Assembly: GCA_002633025.1 (NCBI GenBank) | Contig: NMRB01000491.1 | Coordinates: 228,100 to 292,099 of the forward strand | Length of the DNA stretch: 64,000 nt | From: Notospermus geniculatus | Taxonomy: Eukaryota; Nemertea; Pilidiophora; Heteronemertea; Lineidae | Direction of reading: 5' to 3' | Part shown: positions 11,407 to 23,661 of the stretch, piece after piece | How the letters are laid out: every line of letters begins with the position of its first letter | Position numbering within the stretch: the first letter of the stretch is position 1 | The notes under the pieces: generated by a model | Database searches by the model: none | Told to the model about the DNA's origin: nothing | What the model saw: the letters and a program-made list of their open reading frames with translations, nothing else | Program-made: the position numbers and the translations under genes

Positions 11407-13030
11407 TAAACTCACACTTTTTATTATATCATATTTTGTAATTATTGTTGCAGATTTGATAAGAGTGGAACTTTCTAAGGATCCTGGGCCTTGTTTCATC
11501 AAAATATGTTGAGCGGTTGCAGAGGTATTTGAGATTATCAAAATTTACATAATTTGAGATTTCTCTGTTTTTTGGGACATTTTGAAGCCATTATATAAAG
11601 ATAACCTCAGAATAAGGATATATAAAATTTTGCAACGTTTTACCTTAAAGTCACAGAAGCTTAAATTACTTGCTGTAAATGATCCAACCATAAAAATAAA
11701 TGTCAACCTGATTATGTTTTGTTCGAAATTCATACCGACTTCATAAAAAATAGACTTTTTGGGGGGTCCCAGGAGTGTCCGCCTGAACAAAAAAATGACT
11801 GAAGGTGAAGTGGATCCCTCACAGGAAGTGACGTAAACTCAGGAAAAATGGTCGACTCGGGGTAAACACGAATAGCAGAGCCCCGTCACAAGCCGCCATG
11901 CTGGAGGACACATGCTGCAGAGGCGCAACGAAATGAGCTGTGCATGCCCCAATGACGTTACGTCAAACAATGGCGTGGCGCACTTCAGGCAATTCACGTC
12001 ACTGTCGGCTCACACCTCTGCGCCCTGTGAAAACGTCGTGCCCTGATAAGTTTTCACGTCGTCGTCAGTCAGTTGAGGCCGGACTGCTTTCTTCTACCGC
12101 AGGCCATTTGGACGATTCGCTTTGTTTTCACCGGCGTTTTCAATTCAATCCAGCTGCTATCGTTCAATAACTTATAGACGTAGGTGACTTTTTGAATTTT
12201 CATGTGCTCAGAGGTTAGTAGGCCCCGCTGAAACTTTGAATCGAGAACAAAATGGCGACGATCAGACCTTAGACCGATGTTAGCCGATTGGTCACGAATT
12301 CCTGAGTTGGCGTCATCAATCCGACAATTACCAGACGTTTCCGATCTCATTCTGCGCCTTTTGTTTTTTTAGGGACACAAACCTTCATTGCACTTTTTTT
12401 CATCAACAAAGTAATTTTTGGCTGGAAATGCATATTTTGTTCAAAGTAAATGACCACTATAACTATAAACTAAATAAAGCCTGTTTCGACGACATAATGA
12501 TGCTTGGACTTTAACTAGGCAGAAATAATTGCATATTTTTCAAAATATCGAAATGTTGATATTTTGAAAAACATCCCTTAACTTCTTACCAGTTTCGGTT
12601 AAAAGTTCCAAAATTTCATACTTCTTGGTTTTAGGTGAGCTCTGTCTACTGGTATGAAAATTTTGTGAAAAATTGAAAATTCTCAAATTATCGAACTTTC
12701 GATAATCTCAAATATCTCAGCAACCACTCAACAGAAACAAAGTCCATAATCCTTAGAATCAATGAAACAAAGTCCATAATCCTTAGAAGGTTCAAATCTA
12801 TCAAAACTGCGACAATCACAAAAAGATTACATAATAAAAATGTTGATTTTAAGGATTTCTTCTGATGCGCTATTACATAATTACGATATTTTCAAATTTC
12901 CAAAATTTTGACGGAGAAATATGACCAACAAGATGTACTTTCATAGGGAACGGACCGTGTTAAAAGGGGCCCAGTAGTATTTGAAATATTCAGTGTATCA
13001 GGTGTAGATAAATTAATGTCCATGACTGTA

Positions 13031-13805
13031 GGTGAAAATTCTGTAGCTTTTCACCAAAATAGGTCTACCGTTTGAGAAAATATAAAAACACTGCTGTCCA
13101 TAAACCTTGATGTATGTACTACATGTACATGCATGTTCATGAATTAAAAATATGTCATATCGTACACTAATGATTATCATACGGTGATAAATTTACTTGT
13201 GCAGCCAATATTCCCAGAATTTGCATATGGCCACTTTCATTACAGTGTGACGCGCATTATGTTATTGGCCACCGGCAAATAGGGCTTTAGTGGTACCTGT
13301 CAATTCGGCAACTAGCACATGGCTCTCGCAGCGCATAGTCACCTTTTTCACACGATGTTGTTCTTTACTTCCATCCGCCGACATGTTGTTGCAAGGTGAC
13401 CAATTCGAGTACGAGAGAAGGACACACTTCGTTCTCTTTATCGTGAACGAGACAATCCGCCGATCAGTGGCACCGAATGCTGAGCACTCCAACTCCGATC
13501 GCATAAACAGGGCCTCAAAATGAGAGTCATTTGTGGTTTGTGGCCGCAGCACGCTGACGAATATGACACTATCCATTGAGGTGTCAGATCACTGTTAATC
13601 AAGCGATCACCATTTAACACATGCCTAAAAGAGGTGGTTCGCCCCGAAAAACGAAATAATCATGTCTATTTTAATGCTAACACTTTAACACTTAAAAGTG
13701 TTAGCATTCTCAGATTTCAGTGTTTTGCATATTTTAGTAAAACGGCCCATGGAAATTTCTGAAACGAGATACATGTAATTGAAATATTTAAAGCTACCGG
13801 TATGT
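13031..13805. other. No gene supported
   Basis: A minus-strand ORF of 104 codons (13262-13576) lacks a recognisable domain or splice context and is not called. A short hairpin around AACACTTTAACACTTAAAAGTG lies near 13680-13705; its core is AACACTTTTAAGTGTT-like. Confidence 0.3.
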
Positions 13806-14304
13806 AGGACTGAGAGCTAGGTTCATACTTCATCCATCCTCCCACAGCAGGGCTTTGGTCTCGTTCCTCTTCATACACTCCACACAAAGCCCTGCTGAAA
13901 TTGGGCCTCCCAGGCAAGCAGAGGCGGTCAGAAAACCATTGCCCAATCAGAATGCAGCATTTTCAGGGTACCAATATTAAATAATTATGACTCATAATAA
14001 CAATCAAAAATAATAAGAATCTTTCCTATACACAGGAAGAACCTCTGTGATAAAATTCAGTCAATTTTGGAAAGATGTAAGTGATTTGTAAAGGATAAAA
14101 CTTTAAAATCAAACTGGGTAAAACCACGAAATTTGTACTTCTCCAGTCATCCTTAAAATACAGGGAGTGCAACTGGAGTATGGAACAGCCACATCAGATT
14201 CACTGGCCGTTGTATTTCAGCAGGGGTTTGTGTGAGCGGATGAAGAGGAGGGAGGTAAAAACCCCTGCTGTGGGAGGATGTACTTCATCATTCTCAGAGC
14301 GAGT
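13806..14304. mobile_element. 0.5-kb TIR element
   Basis: Arms of about 85 bp at 13806-13895 and 14210-14304 share CATCCTCCCACAGCAGGG and CAGCAGGGNTTTGTGTG in inverted form, with about 310 bp of AT-rich sequence between. No TSD resolved, no ORF. Confidence 0.6.
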
Positions 14305-14464
14305 CACAGCCTCTCTGTTTAACCTATGTGAATTACGTGAAGTTTTTCTCAATGCCTGTGATTCAACGTTGCACAATACGGTACCTTAGTATTCTGAGAA
14401 GATATTCGAGTGTTTAGGAAATCGCCCCGCTGACGATAATACTATTTCTGACGTCCATTTTCAA

Positions 14465-15864
14465 CACTGTAAAAAATCGTCCTGTATGGTGGGTGCAGCA
14501 CCCTCGGGTATAGGGAACTAACATGGGTACAGAGAACTCACTGCCTGATGTAAAATTCACAGCAAACTGCGGTCCAATTGGACGAAAATTTGCTGTAGAG
14601 ATCAATAGCTCCCGCGGTTACCAAGCGTGCCCTGCTAACGGGTGACGGTGATGACCGACGACGAAAACCGCGTGAGGACTAGCTCACAGGTGAGCTAAAA
14701 TATTCCATGACAATGAGTTCTGCTGAGGGTCCTCCGGAACCATGGGCCGTTTGCCCCAAGTTTGATTAAATCATGGATAAAACCTGGATATACTAAGCCC
14801 GATTTAAGCCTCATGTGGATGATCTACCACTTGAGCTGCACCAAATATTTTAATCGTAGATCAAGTCATCCAAGTTTTACCCAGATTTCATAACATAACT
14901 GTCACTGTTAGGTGGTTACCGGAAAACTAGATAGTTCATTTATTACCAGAAGTTCATCGTCATATGTTAGTAGGAGCCTATTGATTGGCGAAACCGGATT
15001 ATTTCGGTTTGACTGCATCATAATTTTATCTTTTTAGCCTCAAAATAGCTAAAAAGGCCAGGCATACGTCATCAACTGATCTGATCAGTCGCTGGTGGTA
15101 TAGGCGCTGCGCGCACATCGCAAATTGAACAATTCAGTAAAACTAGGAGGTTCCAGTCAGTCGTCATGTCCTGACCGCGTACATCGCAGCGACTGAACGA
15201 AACTGGGTACAACTAGTCGCCAAAGTTGGACATGTGCAGTTTCGCGGCGACTGGCAAATTGTCAGTTCCATCGAGTTGCAACTGTGCGTACAACGATCAT
15301 TTCTGGCGACTGATCAGTCACCCTCAGTTCAAGCTAGGTCATCGCAGTTGCCAGGTAGGTCATTGGCGACTAGTTGAATCCAGTCGCAAGTGCGATGTAC
15401 GCCTGCATTTTCCTTTGTGAATCTGTAGCGATCATGAGATTCACCGTCCCAGAATTTCTGTAGGGAGTTAGTTAAATCCCGAATTAACCTTTCCGGCCTC
15501 TCAACATGATCGATTCCGTCCAGCGTCCAGCGATTCCATAGTGCCCGCGTGAATTGGAGATAAACGACTAATCTACGATTTAAACCAACCCCTCGAGTGG
15601 TTTAACTTAATCATACTTTCATCTTCGATTAAAAATTCATCTATGTTGGTGCAACAAGATTTTTTTTCATCTAGGTTTAAACCTAGATTACGCTTCATCT
15701 AGGTTTCATCTACTGATGCATACGGGCCTTTATCAGAATGTGAGAAACGGCCATGGGTACTTTTTACCCAGATGCGTATATGAACACGTGGAAAGTGGCC
15801 TAAAAGCTTGGACAAGGAACTTACCCGTGTCCATGGGTACAATGGACCAACTTGTTTTTCAGTG
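14465..15864. mobile_element. ACACTGTAAAAA-family element split by an insertion
   Basis: Left end ACACTGTAAAAAATCGTCC (14465) with CATGGGTAC words. The right end near 15864 is an imperfect inverse (TTGTTTTTCAGTG) with the same CATGGGTAC words. The middle is occupied by the element at 14744-15728. Similar in ends and word content to 8595-8952. Confidence 0.45.
14744..15728. mobile_element. Degenerate Harbinger-type TIR element
   Basis: Ends GGGCCGTTTGCCCCAA and GATGCATACGGGCC resemble the perfect TIR GGCCCGTATGCACCAA of the element at 48098. The interior shares GTTTAAACCTAGATTA-type words with that element. No coding part remains. Confidence 0.5.
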
Positions 15865-16216
15865 AATGTAAAAAAACATGTTGCAGATACTGTTAGCGGG
15901 ACAATCTCCTAAACTCTCTTTTGGTTGATCCTTCCCATTTATATTGTGCTGCCACAAAGCGATGACGTTAGGTGAGTCGAAACTTAAGAAGCTGTTTACG
16001 TTTTTTGAACGCCAACACCTGTGTTTCCCTACTATTGTCTGGCGGAATAAGTTGCGACTTGGCAGTTGGAGACACAAAGAGAAACGTGTCGATCTATCTG
16101 CAAGTGTTTACCAAACAATATGTACCGCATTCGTTTACTCCCACGAGCTAGCTCGGAACAGAGAATGATGAGATGCACACAGCCCTCGCATACATAAGTG
16201 TACATCGGCGTGCAAA

Positions 16217-16316
16217 AGTAATCGAACGCTGTCGTGTTAGACACGAGTAAAGTGTCATGGCGGATATTCAGCCAAGCACATTTTTCTCGTGTCTAACACG
16301 ACAGCGTTCGATTACT
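16217..16316. repeat. Short hairpin MITE with 31-bp perfect arms
   Basis: AGTAATCGAACGCTGTCGTG at 16217 continues to GTTAGACACGAG and is repeated exactly inverted, ending 16316, around a 38-bp loop. A partial third copy, AGTAATCGAATGC, lies at 16377. Its transcript would fold into a near-perfect stem. Confidence 0.8.
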
Positions 16317-16317
16317 G

Positions 16318-19300
16318 GCTGTTGTGCGCACGCTCAGCTTGTTCCTTCCGGGGCTAGCCCGAGGAAGGCCCCAGGAAGTAATCGAATGCGGTAATGGTGA
16401 AACACTGACATACCGGCACTCAAACACTGCCAGATGAAACAACGGCATTTGTGTGAAAAACTGATCGGATTCTTACAGTTGTCGCACATTTATAATAGCG
16501 GTCAATCAGGCAACCATTTAGATACTAACGAGGTGAACACTTAGCTGCAGTGTACCAAATTTAAATGTCAAAATGACCGAGAGGCGATTGACGCACTTGA
16601 TGACTGCGACGGAAATATCGCAAGCTGTTTTGCCGCAGTGACGCACTCGAGTCTTCAGGCCGATAATCGAATTTTCTGGCATGAAAAAACAGGTAGCACG
16701 TCTCGTTATTCCGAAATCGGTGTTAATAACGTCAGCAAAGGTTATGAAAGCAAACATTTTGATCATATTATTATAATTATATGCTCCTTAAACAACTGAC
16801 GCGGGAAAAACCGTAAAAATACTGACTTCTTCAAAGCACTATTCGATTCCTGCTGTCATGAATTATATTTGTACACCCTTAGTCAAAAATAATGCCCAGC
16901 TATTTTTCCGGCATATCTCCATGAATATTTTTCATAGCCACGTTTTCCTTTCATATCTATATCTAGCGCCACTAGGACACCTTTTAAGACCATAAAACTG
17001 CAAGTTATTATGGCCTCCACACCTCACGGTGGGGAGGACATATTGATTTCGCAGGATTTCTTTCTTTCTTTCTTTCTATGGATCTCCCCAATTTCAATTT
17101 GTGGACGCGGTTTTGCAAAAACCACTGAATGGATCTCGCTCAAACTTCGCCACAAGCTGCAGTATGATTGTTACCAGGTCGGAAAGGCTGGAATTTAATG
17201 TACTTACATTAATAACCGATTTTGGGGCGATTTTTAATGAAAAATTCGCCGGCTCGCTGAGATCGTGACGCAGTCAACAACCATGACGTCGCCCCCAGCA
17301 ACACAGCGTCACTCGCGGCGGCCACGCTCTAGCTTTCGCTGACGTCATATAAATTTTCTCGGATGCACGGTGACGTCACGCACACTGCACACGTTCCAGG
17401 AATAATTTCTAGGTCAGTCATCTGGCCAATCGGCGATCGAAATGATAATTACATTTAAGTCAGCTGGTCAGCATGGCGGCGTACATGTGCTCGTGTCAGT
17501 TTCTGACGGCGTAGTGCCGTGGATAACTTCAGTATTCAGTCTCCAAAGATTATCGTTACACATCACATCCAATCCTCAATCCAATCCTCAACTCTCAACC
17601 CTTTATTCTTAAAAACTTTCGAGAATCATCATCACAAAAGAATGTTTTAAGCGACGTAAACAGGAGCGACAAACGCAGTGCACAAAAGCCGCGTGCATCT
17701 ATGTAGGCCTAGCCCCGGTATGTAGCTTGGCCTACACTAATGGCCAGATCGTCTCAACGAATTTCAACATGTTCAGTAGCACCAAGATTATCATCAGACT
17801 TGGCACTTTCAGTCCCAAGGATTGAGAATCATGTTAGCTCTGGCATATCTGGATGTGAAGGTCATCAAATTCGCTGTTGAGCGAATTTAACATTTCTAGT
17901 TAAACAACTGTGTTTTGGGGAAAAGTTTGAAATTTGGCCAAAATTTCATGTTTTTGTAATACTCACTTGTTCGGGTTGAAACTGGCACTGGTTTTTAGCC
18001 AATCTGTTTCTAATCAAGCAATAGGGAAAACGTAGGCCCTAACAGCTTCGTATCCGTCTAATTGGTCTGTATGGCTAATCTGTCACTATTTCAAGTCGGT
18101 CTCAGCACAGAATTGAAAACCTTCTAATCACCCTCCAACCTCCTTCGCCTGGATTCAAACCGTACGGTCACGAGGTTGCCAAACAGTGGAAAATGCCACA
18201 GAGTAGAAACAAACTCCCTGCGAAGTAAGAACGCCCACGCTGGAGCACAAGTTCAATGTTTTTGGTATCATCACTGGCGAGAATGAGTCCTACTAAAATA
18301 CTAGTACGCCTACCTAACGTTGGATATCATCGGTTTTAGCCCAGGGTAAGAGTTTAGACCCACAAAACTATCAATCGTGACTGGCGCTGAATATGTTAAA
18401 AATCAAACATGATCGAATGGGCATCGGTTATTATGTCTGATTGTCAATGATCTGAAATATAAATATGGGGGCCTATAATCTCAAAAGTTGGAGAGACGAT
18501 CAATAACTGCTAAGTAAATGACTGTGCCAACTTATTGTGAACACAAAATCAATTTCAATACTCTGTTTCTTTTTTGCGGAGTACAAAGAACGTGTCTTCA
18601 AGACTTATGTCAACACCTACATTAGAATTTTGTGTGTATCTATACTATAAAAGGGAACAGCCGTGTTTTTGTTAGCAATTTGCACGGACCACGCCCACTT
18701 CAACTCATGCCACATACTTGAAAATGGTGGATATTATTTACTCACAGAGTGATATGGGAACAAGGTTATCCAGATTCAGATACAAGAAAGTGGATTTAGA
18801 AGGGTGATTTCCTTCCTAATAGTCAAAGTCAATTTGGGATCCGGGGAAATCCTTCGCAGGAGTATGCAGTGACACATGTCGGTTGTCAAACTAAATTAGG
18901 CCCCCTCGATCAGCTGGATGAAAAACAATCACCAAGCAATCGTCTTTTGAGGTCAACCACCTCAACGAACATGCAGACGATTATTTTGTGCCATTCTAGG
19001 ACATTTAAACTGCGGTAGTGGCATAGTTGGCAGACGATACATTTGTCAGCGTGTTTTGTGCCATTATTTGCATTTTATCATTTCTTTTATATGACATTCT
19101 AATTACAGTTTGTGTAGTCATTACCGTACAGTTTCCTAAATTGTTGAATCTACCAGAGAATCAACAATACCAAAATAACATTATGTTCTTCAGAAAAGCA
19201 TGCTGTCTAATGTCTTGAACTAATCACAGGGTATTGAGGGAATCCACATTTGCTGTCCTTAGTGCTGGCGATTGGTGTTTAATGCGAAGGCCCATGGGTT

Positions 19301-19677
19301 CAAATCTGACTGTCGGGGTCTTAATCAATAAAATGCTCATCATCCTCAATGTCCGAAGACGATGACCAATCTGACATCCTTAGCGCTGTCGTCCACGACA
19401 GAAATCAAGAAAAATATACTAAGAAATACACCTATAGCCGCAGTATGAAAGCACTGAATAATGCTCACACGACATGAACAATGCACACCCGCTTGGGCAA
19501 CTAATACCGCCGTGACGTCATCAGCCCTGGCGCGCGACTTGAATTATGTGAATTCCTATATAATCGGATTATGCAGAGGTTGGGGTTATGTTTCTAATTA
19601 TATTTAACACCTATTGAAATCGAATTTAACACTATTGGTGCAAATTATGAAAAGATCCTTCAGTATCCCTTTAAAAA
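16318..19677. other. Long non-coding stretch
   Basis: No supported gene over 3.3 kb. It contains a (TTTC)n run at about 17058-17079 in sequence beginning GGCCTCCACACCTCACGGTG. A weak box-B-like GGGTTCAAATC lies at 19297 within a possible old tRNA-derived repeat. GC-richer CpG-containing stretches occur at 17220-17420. Confidence 0.4.
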
Positions 19678-20244
19678 CTTGACTGCGACAATAACAACTA
19701 TATTATCATTGAATTAACAGAAGACAACGATTTTCAACATGAGCAGCTGTTTAAAATCAGAAAAGAAGATATTGTAAGTGAGGAAAATGGAGAAGATATT
19801 ATCGCGGTAGATGAAACAGGTCGACCTTTGCGGAACAGAATGAGAACAAGCATCTATGGTCAAGTAACAAAACATATAATAGAAGTAGCTAATAAATGGT
19901 TTGGATTTAAGCAAGAAGTAGTTAGTAACAAAGGCAAATACTATTCAACTAAACCATTGCCATTTTATGTTACCGATCTCTTTCTAAGATGTAACTTAAT
20001 TAATCAACAAAATACTCTTCATAATGATAAACATTCAGATATATTATGTTCAGTACCAGTTGATGATGGTGAACAGATTAAACTGCAAAGATTTGATCCA
20101 AATAGTTGTACAAAAGGAGTAGTTAAAACAACCAATCATTTAACATTCCAGATAACAGATAAAAATGGAAAAGTAGTAAATTTTAAAGGGAGCTCAGTGT
20201 TGATTCATTTTACTCTTGAAACCAAATCAACTGGAACTTCCTAG
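19678..20244 (+). CDS. Orphan ORF, possible virus/Maverick-like structural protein
   Basis: Open from after a TAA near 19677 to TAG at 20242, about 188 codons; first ATG in frame at 19828. The composition is markedly AT-rich compared with neighbours. The C-terminal half has the pattern CNLINQQNTLHN ... FQITDKNGKVVNFKGSSV, which I remember from uncharacterised proteins encoded next to a second orphan gene in several invertebrate genomes, suspected to be viral or Maverick-like structural proteins. The stretch HSDILCSVPVDDGEQI also fits that memory. No catalytic motif. Function not established; a search is needed to confirm the relationship. Confidence 0.5.
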   Translation, partial: LDCDNNNYIIIELTEDNDFQHEQLFKIRKEDIVSEENGEDIIAVDETGRPLRNRMRTSIYGQVTKHIIEVANKWFGFKQEVVSNKGKYYSTKPLPFYVTDLFLRCNLINQQNTLHNDKHSDILCSVPVDDGEQIKLQRFDPNSCTKGVVKTTNHLTFQITDKNGKVVNFKGSSVLIHFTLETKSTGTS

Positions 20245-20257
20245 TATTTAAATAACA

Positions 20258-21632
20258 ATGGGACAATTACATTCACTTAGACAGTATAATCAATTGTTCC
20301 CTAGATCCAGATCCACCGAAACCAGTACCACCACAAACAGGAGATAATATCTCAAAACAAATCAAGGAGAAACTAATATAACAAATAGAAGAGAATCTAG
20401 AAAAACAAAACGGAAAAAAACCCACAGAATCAGATAATAAAGAAGTATTTGATAGTTTGCATAAACCTGCTGTTGATATTTTTAGCTTTAAAGTTTATGT
20501 TACAGAAAATAAATTCTTTACTGTTAGTTTACCAGATATTGTTGCAAAGAGTATCAACTTTACAAACAAAGAAGATGTAATATGATTTGAAAGACAACCA
20601 CTTAAGATTTACCAGAACCAGTATAACATGGCTGTTTGGTGTGCAACAGCAGGGTGTGGTATATCATTATTTGATGTGAATTTTAATGGGCCATTAGGCA
20701 CTCTGGGACTAACAGATTATATATTTCATGTATATTACCAAGTTAGTAAAATTCTCAAGTATAAACATGAGGAACTATGCTTTTATAAAGAAGGAACTTA
20801 ACATTAGTGACGATCAAGATTTTGTTGTTCACGAACCTTGGCCATATGATAATAACCCACATTATAATTTTTGGGCTGGAATTGCTAAGTATACCAGCTT
20901 CGGCGCATTTGACTCCACAAAACATTTTAATTACGACGGACCAAAATTTGCTTATCTTTATCCCAATCTTTAGTGAAATTATAAGGAAGAAGCATTAACA
21001 GATAATTTTTGGATTTCGAAGGAACTCACTGGACCAACATTTGATAGGTTGAGAAGTTATTACGCTTTTGATGTTTTAAAACAAACTGATTATCCACGAT
21101 ATATATGCAGTTCATACCAAAGAATACAGGTGGTTTAATCCCAGCTGGAATTGAAAGGTTGAACGACTCAATTAGAACATTCGTTTATTGTATTTCGGAA
21201 GCACAAACAGGAACAAGATCAGCAATAATTGGTAGCGCTGGAACCAAACTAGATGCACAGAAGCACTTTCTTTATCTACTGAATAAGAGAATCGATGAAG
21301 AAGTCAATATTTCAGATTCGATTGCAAATTACCAGAAAGCAGTAAGTAAAGCACATACATGTATCAGATTAGATTACATGCATGTTATTGCACCAAGACT
21401 GTATGTTATTGCACCGAGACTCTATATAATTGGCTCAGATATGGTTTTAAAAATTGGGACGACAGAAAGTTACAACAATAACATCCTGATAGCAACCAGT
21501 GATATGTTACCCTGGAACAATGATATAAATAAAGAAAAAAGAAGATTACCTCCACTAATGGAAGGATCACCAGTTAAAACATACAGAACAAAAGCAAAGG
21601 ATGCCGAACCGCAAAACGGCAGCAAACGTTGA
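20258..21632 (+). pseudogene. Second orphan gene of the AT-rich cassette, broken
   Basis: Starts 14 bp after the previous ORF at ATG 20258, with MGQLHS at the N terminus, a possible N-myristoylation signal (Gly2, Ser6). The frame shifts soon after (about 20305). Further blocks include YNMAVWCATAGCGISLF (about 20623), a middle block at 20728-20973, and IERLNDSIRTFVYCISEAQT (about 21150) through YNNNILIATSD (about 21470). Several stops and frameshifts separate them; VIAPRLY is duplicated near 21390-21430. The block order matches my memory of the partner of the preceding orphan family. Described only; not reconstructed. Confidence 0.5.
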
Positions 21633-21840
21633 ACGACAGCAGAGCTGAAAGTTGGAACACCAAAAGCCGAACCCCCACAACTGCGGTGGTTATGCCTGCA
21701 TAGAGAGGTTAAGTTATAATCATACGAAAATAAGTGAAGTTGTGTCATTTGGAATGTCTCACCGAGGCCCACTGACCCTTACTTATTCGGTTTATATCCT
21801 ACCGTATGCCTTATGGTTCGTTTTCCTGTAAATAGGTGGT

Positions 21841-22065
21841 AGCCTTTCACTCCGTCCTGTAAGAAGCTGCAAAGTAATTATTGCTACTGCTGTCTTGCAC
21901 AACATATGCGAGGAGCATGGATTACCTGTGCCACGGGTTGCACCACCCAATTTGGTAGACAATCCTGACATGGATAGAAACCCCCCCCCCCCCCCGGTCT
22001 ATCCAGATGGCGTGAATGGTTTAGAAGTCAGGAACAGAGTCATCAGAGAAAACTTCGGCAATTGA
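21841..22065 (+). pseudogene. Harbinger transposase C-terminal fragment
   Basis: The frame from 21841 reads SLRPVRSCKVIIATAVLHNI then CEEHGLPVPRVAPPN and stops at TGA 22063-22065. CKxIxATxVLHNIC is the helix after the catalytic Glu in HARBI1-like transposases. A 15-base C homopolymer (21981-21995) encodes a proline run and is a likely slippage site. The catalytic region is absent. It faces a minus-strand Myb-like ORF at 22355. Confidence 0.75.
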
Positions 22066-22354
22066 AACGTTGTAAGCATAATTTTATTTCGAACGTGTAC
22101 AATTAGGTCTAGCCAACATCAATATCAACTATCAAACGGCATGTTACAGAATACATGAACCACATTGCACAAACCTTTCGTCAATTGGTCGATTGGTTTT
22201 AAAGGTATTCGGGAGAAAGTGTTGATATTATTAGAATTGCCTATATTGGTTGGAAGGTCTAAGGTTTGTACACGCCCTTACCAATCTTTTCAAATAAACT
22301 TTGAGTGATGGCAGGTACGTTAGCACGGGGGTGTTTAGGAGCATTACTAACAGA

Positions 22355-22715
22355 CTATTGGCGAGTCATCAGTTCCAATTTCTTTTTCTCAATGGCAACA
22401 AGTTGCTCAAGAGTCGCCAGTGTCTTCTGTTCAGTCTGCAAGCGTTCTTTGTCAACAGCAAGACGATTGGTTTCGATATCCACTAACATCTCGGTTGCAG
22501 ATTTCTTGGTTGTGTTACTCGTTGACCTGATGGGAGTCTGTGCTGGTGGCGCATTTTGAACCCCAAAATCATCATCCTGGCTATCGGCTTAGTCTTCAAA
22601 GTTGGAATGATTTCCTCGGAGTGTCTGTGGCGGTGGCTCATATCTATCGTCGAGAGTATCAACAAACTCATCAGAATCAAAACAAGTTGCTTTGGAACTT
22701 GAATGGGGACACTGA
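22355..22715 (-). pseudogene. Harbinger Myb/SANT-like partner, C-terminal coiled coil
   Basis: The minus frame from about 22715 reads DSDEFVDTLDDRYEPPPQT, has one TAA near 22590, then STSNTTKKSATEMLVDIETN and a heptad-like LAVDKERLQTEQKTLATLEQ ending MTRQ at 22355. The acidic linker plus C-terminal coiled coil is the usual tail of Harbinger Myb/SANT-like proteins. The DNA-binding part is missing. Convergent to the transposase fragment 290 bp away, as in intact Harbingers. Confidence 0.65.
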
Positions 22716-23317
22716 AAATTAAACACGGGCAGCCTATTAACGCAACGCTTAAGCAGATACAGGCTTACAATCCGGAGGAGCCCAATGAGAACGAAATTAT
22801 TGGTAATTTAACTGATAGAAACATAAAAGGAATGCGTTATATTTCAGGACGAGTACCTCGCCAAACAATCGTGCAGCCGACTTAGACCCGAGAGTGTGTG
22901 TCTGTGATGTTCACTTTGTCATGGAATGCGCGCATTATGGCCAATACACACGATCCAATTTTTCATCCAATTTTTGGGAAATTCAGATACCGGTGTGAAA
23001 GAAATGCAAGTCCGCCCGGAACCAAGGTCCCATGGACCTTGGTTCCTTAGGAATGGGGGCCCTACGGGCCCCCATTCCTTAGGAACCACTGTCCTACCCG
23101 GACTTCTGTTCATGTGTTACCAATCCTATATAAAAGGTATAGGACTCTGATTACTAGGGGACTTAGATTTCTTTTACAACAGTGACAGAAATCAAAGTCC
23201 GCCGTAACCGAAGTCCTTCCCCTTTTGTAGGCCTATTAAATGCACAATATAATCTGTATAGCTCTTTAATAGAAAATGCATTCAAATAGCTAAAATAATC
23301 GGTCGTCGGTCAGCCGG

Positions 23318-23393
23318 TCACTCGTGGTGTAGTGGTTCGGGGACCTGCACATAAGGCAAATACTGCGGGTTCGACTCCCTGTCGGGCAACTGT
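23318..23393 (+). other. tRNA-like polymerase III promoter sequence
   Basis: GTGGTGTAGTGG at 23324 resembles an A box and GGTTCGACTCC at 23368 a B box, spaced as in a tRNA gene. It is followed by TGTTTTTTTG, a possible terminator. Stems do not pair well enough for a functional tRNA. More likely a tRNA-derived SINE head or tRNA pseudogene. Confidence 0.4.
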
Positions 23394-23506
23394 TTTTTTG
23401 TTTAAATTTTTTTTCTTGTCATCTTCGATCATTACACAACATTGTCTTTTGGACTTTGGTACCTAATCGTAGGTCTATGGAGTTGTATGTCCAGAAAAGC
23501 ATGTCA

Positions 23507-23661
23507 GGCGGACTTGCATTCCGAGGAAAGCAGGTCCGGTGGACTTGCGTTCCGAGGAAAGCGGGTCCGGCGGACTTGCATTCCGAGGAAAGCAGGTCCG
23601 GCGGGCTTGCATTCCTAGAAAAACGGGTCCGGCGGGCTTGCATTCCTAGGAAAGCGGGTCC
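23507..23661. repeat. 31-bp minisatellite, five units
   Basis: Five tandem units of exactly 31 bp, each close to GGCGGACTTGCATTCCGAGG followed by AAAGCAGGTCC. Later units shift to CATTCCTAGGAAAG. Lies inside the TTA-flanked element and shares its GGACTT/TTCCTAGG vocabulary. Confidence 0.9.

Larger units (their letters stand above)
9367..13030. repeat. Large palindromic element with three nested insertions
   Basis: The left outer arm (9367-9427) reads ACAGTCATGGACATTTTAG. Its inverse, CATGACTGTA, ends the right arm at 13030. The arms resume at 10651-11000, 11410-11560 and 12520-13030. A shorter homologous palindrome without these inserts lies at 41322-42090 and serves as an empty-site reference for the insertions at 9428-10641, 10689-10904 and 11000-11406. 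A 28-bp direct duplication is present at 12735-12790. No protein is encoded. Confidence 0.7.

Noticed and set aside
13262-13576. 104-codon minus ORF
   Set aside because: No recognisable motif, overlaps comparable ORFs in other frames, composition not coding-like.
19262-19315. Possible tRNA-derived SINE
   Set aside because: Only a B-box-like GGGTTCAAATC is visible; no convincing A box or boundaries.
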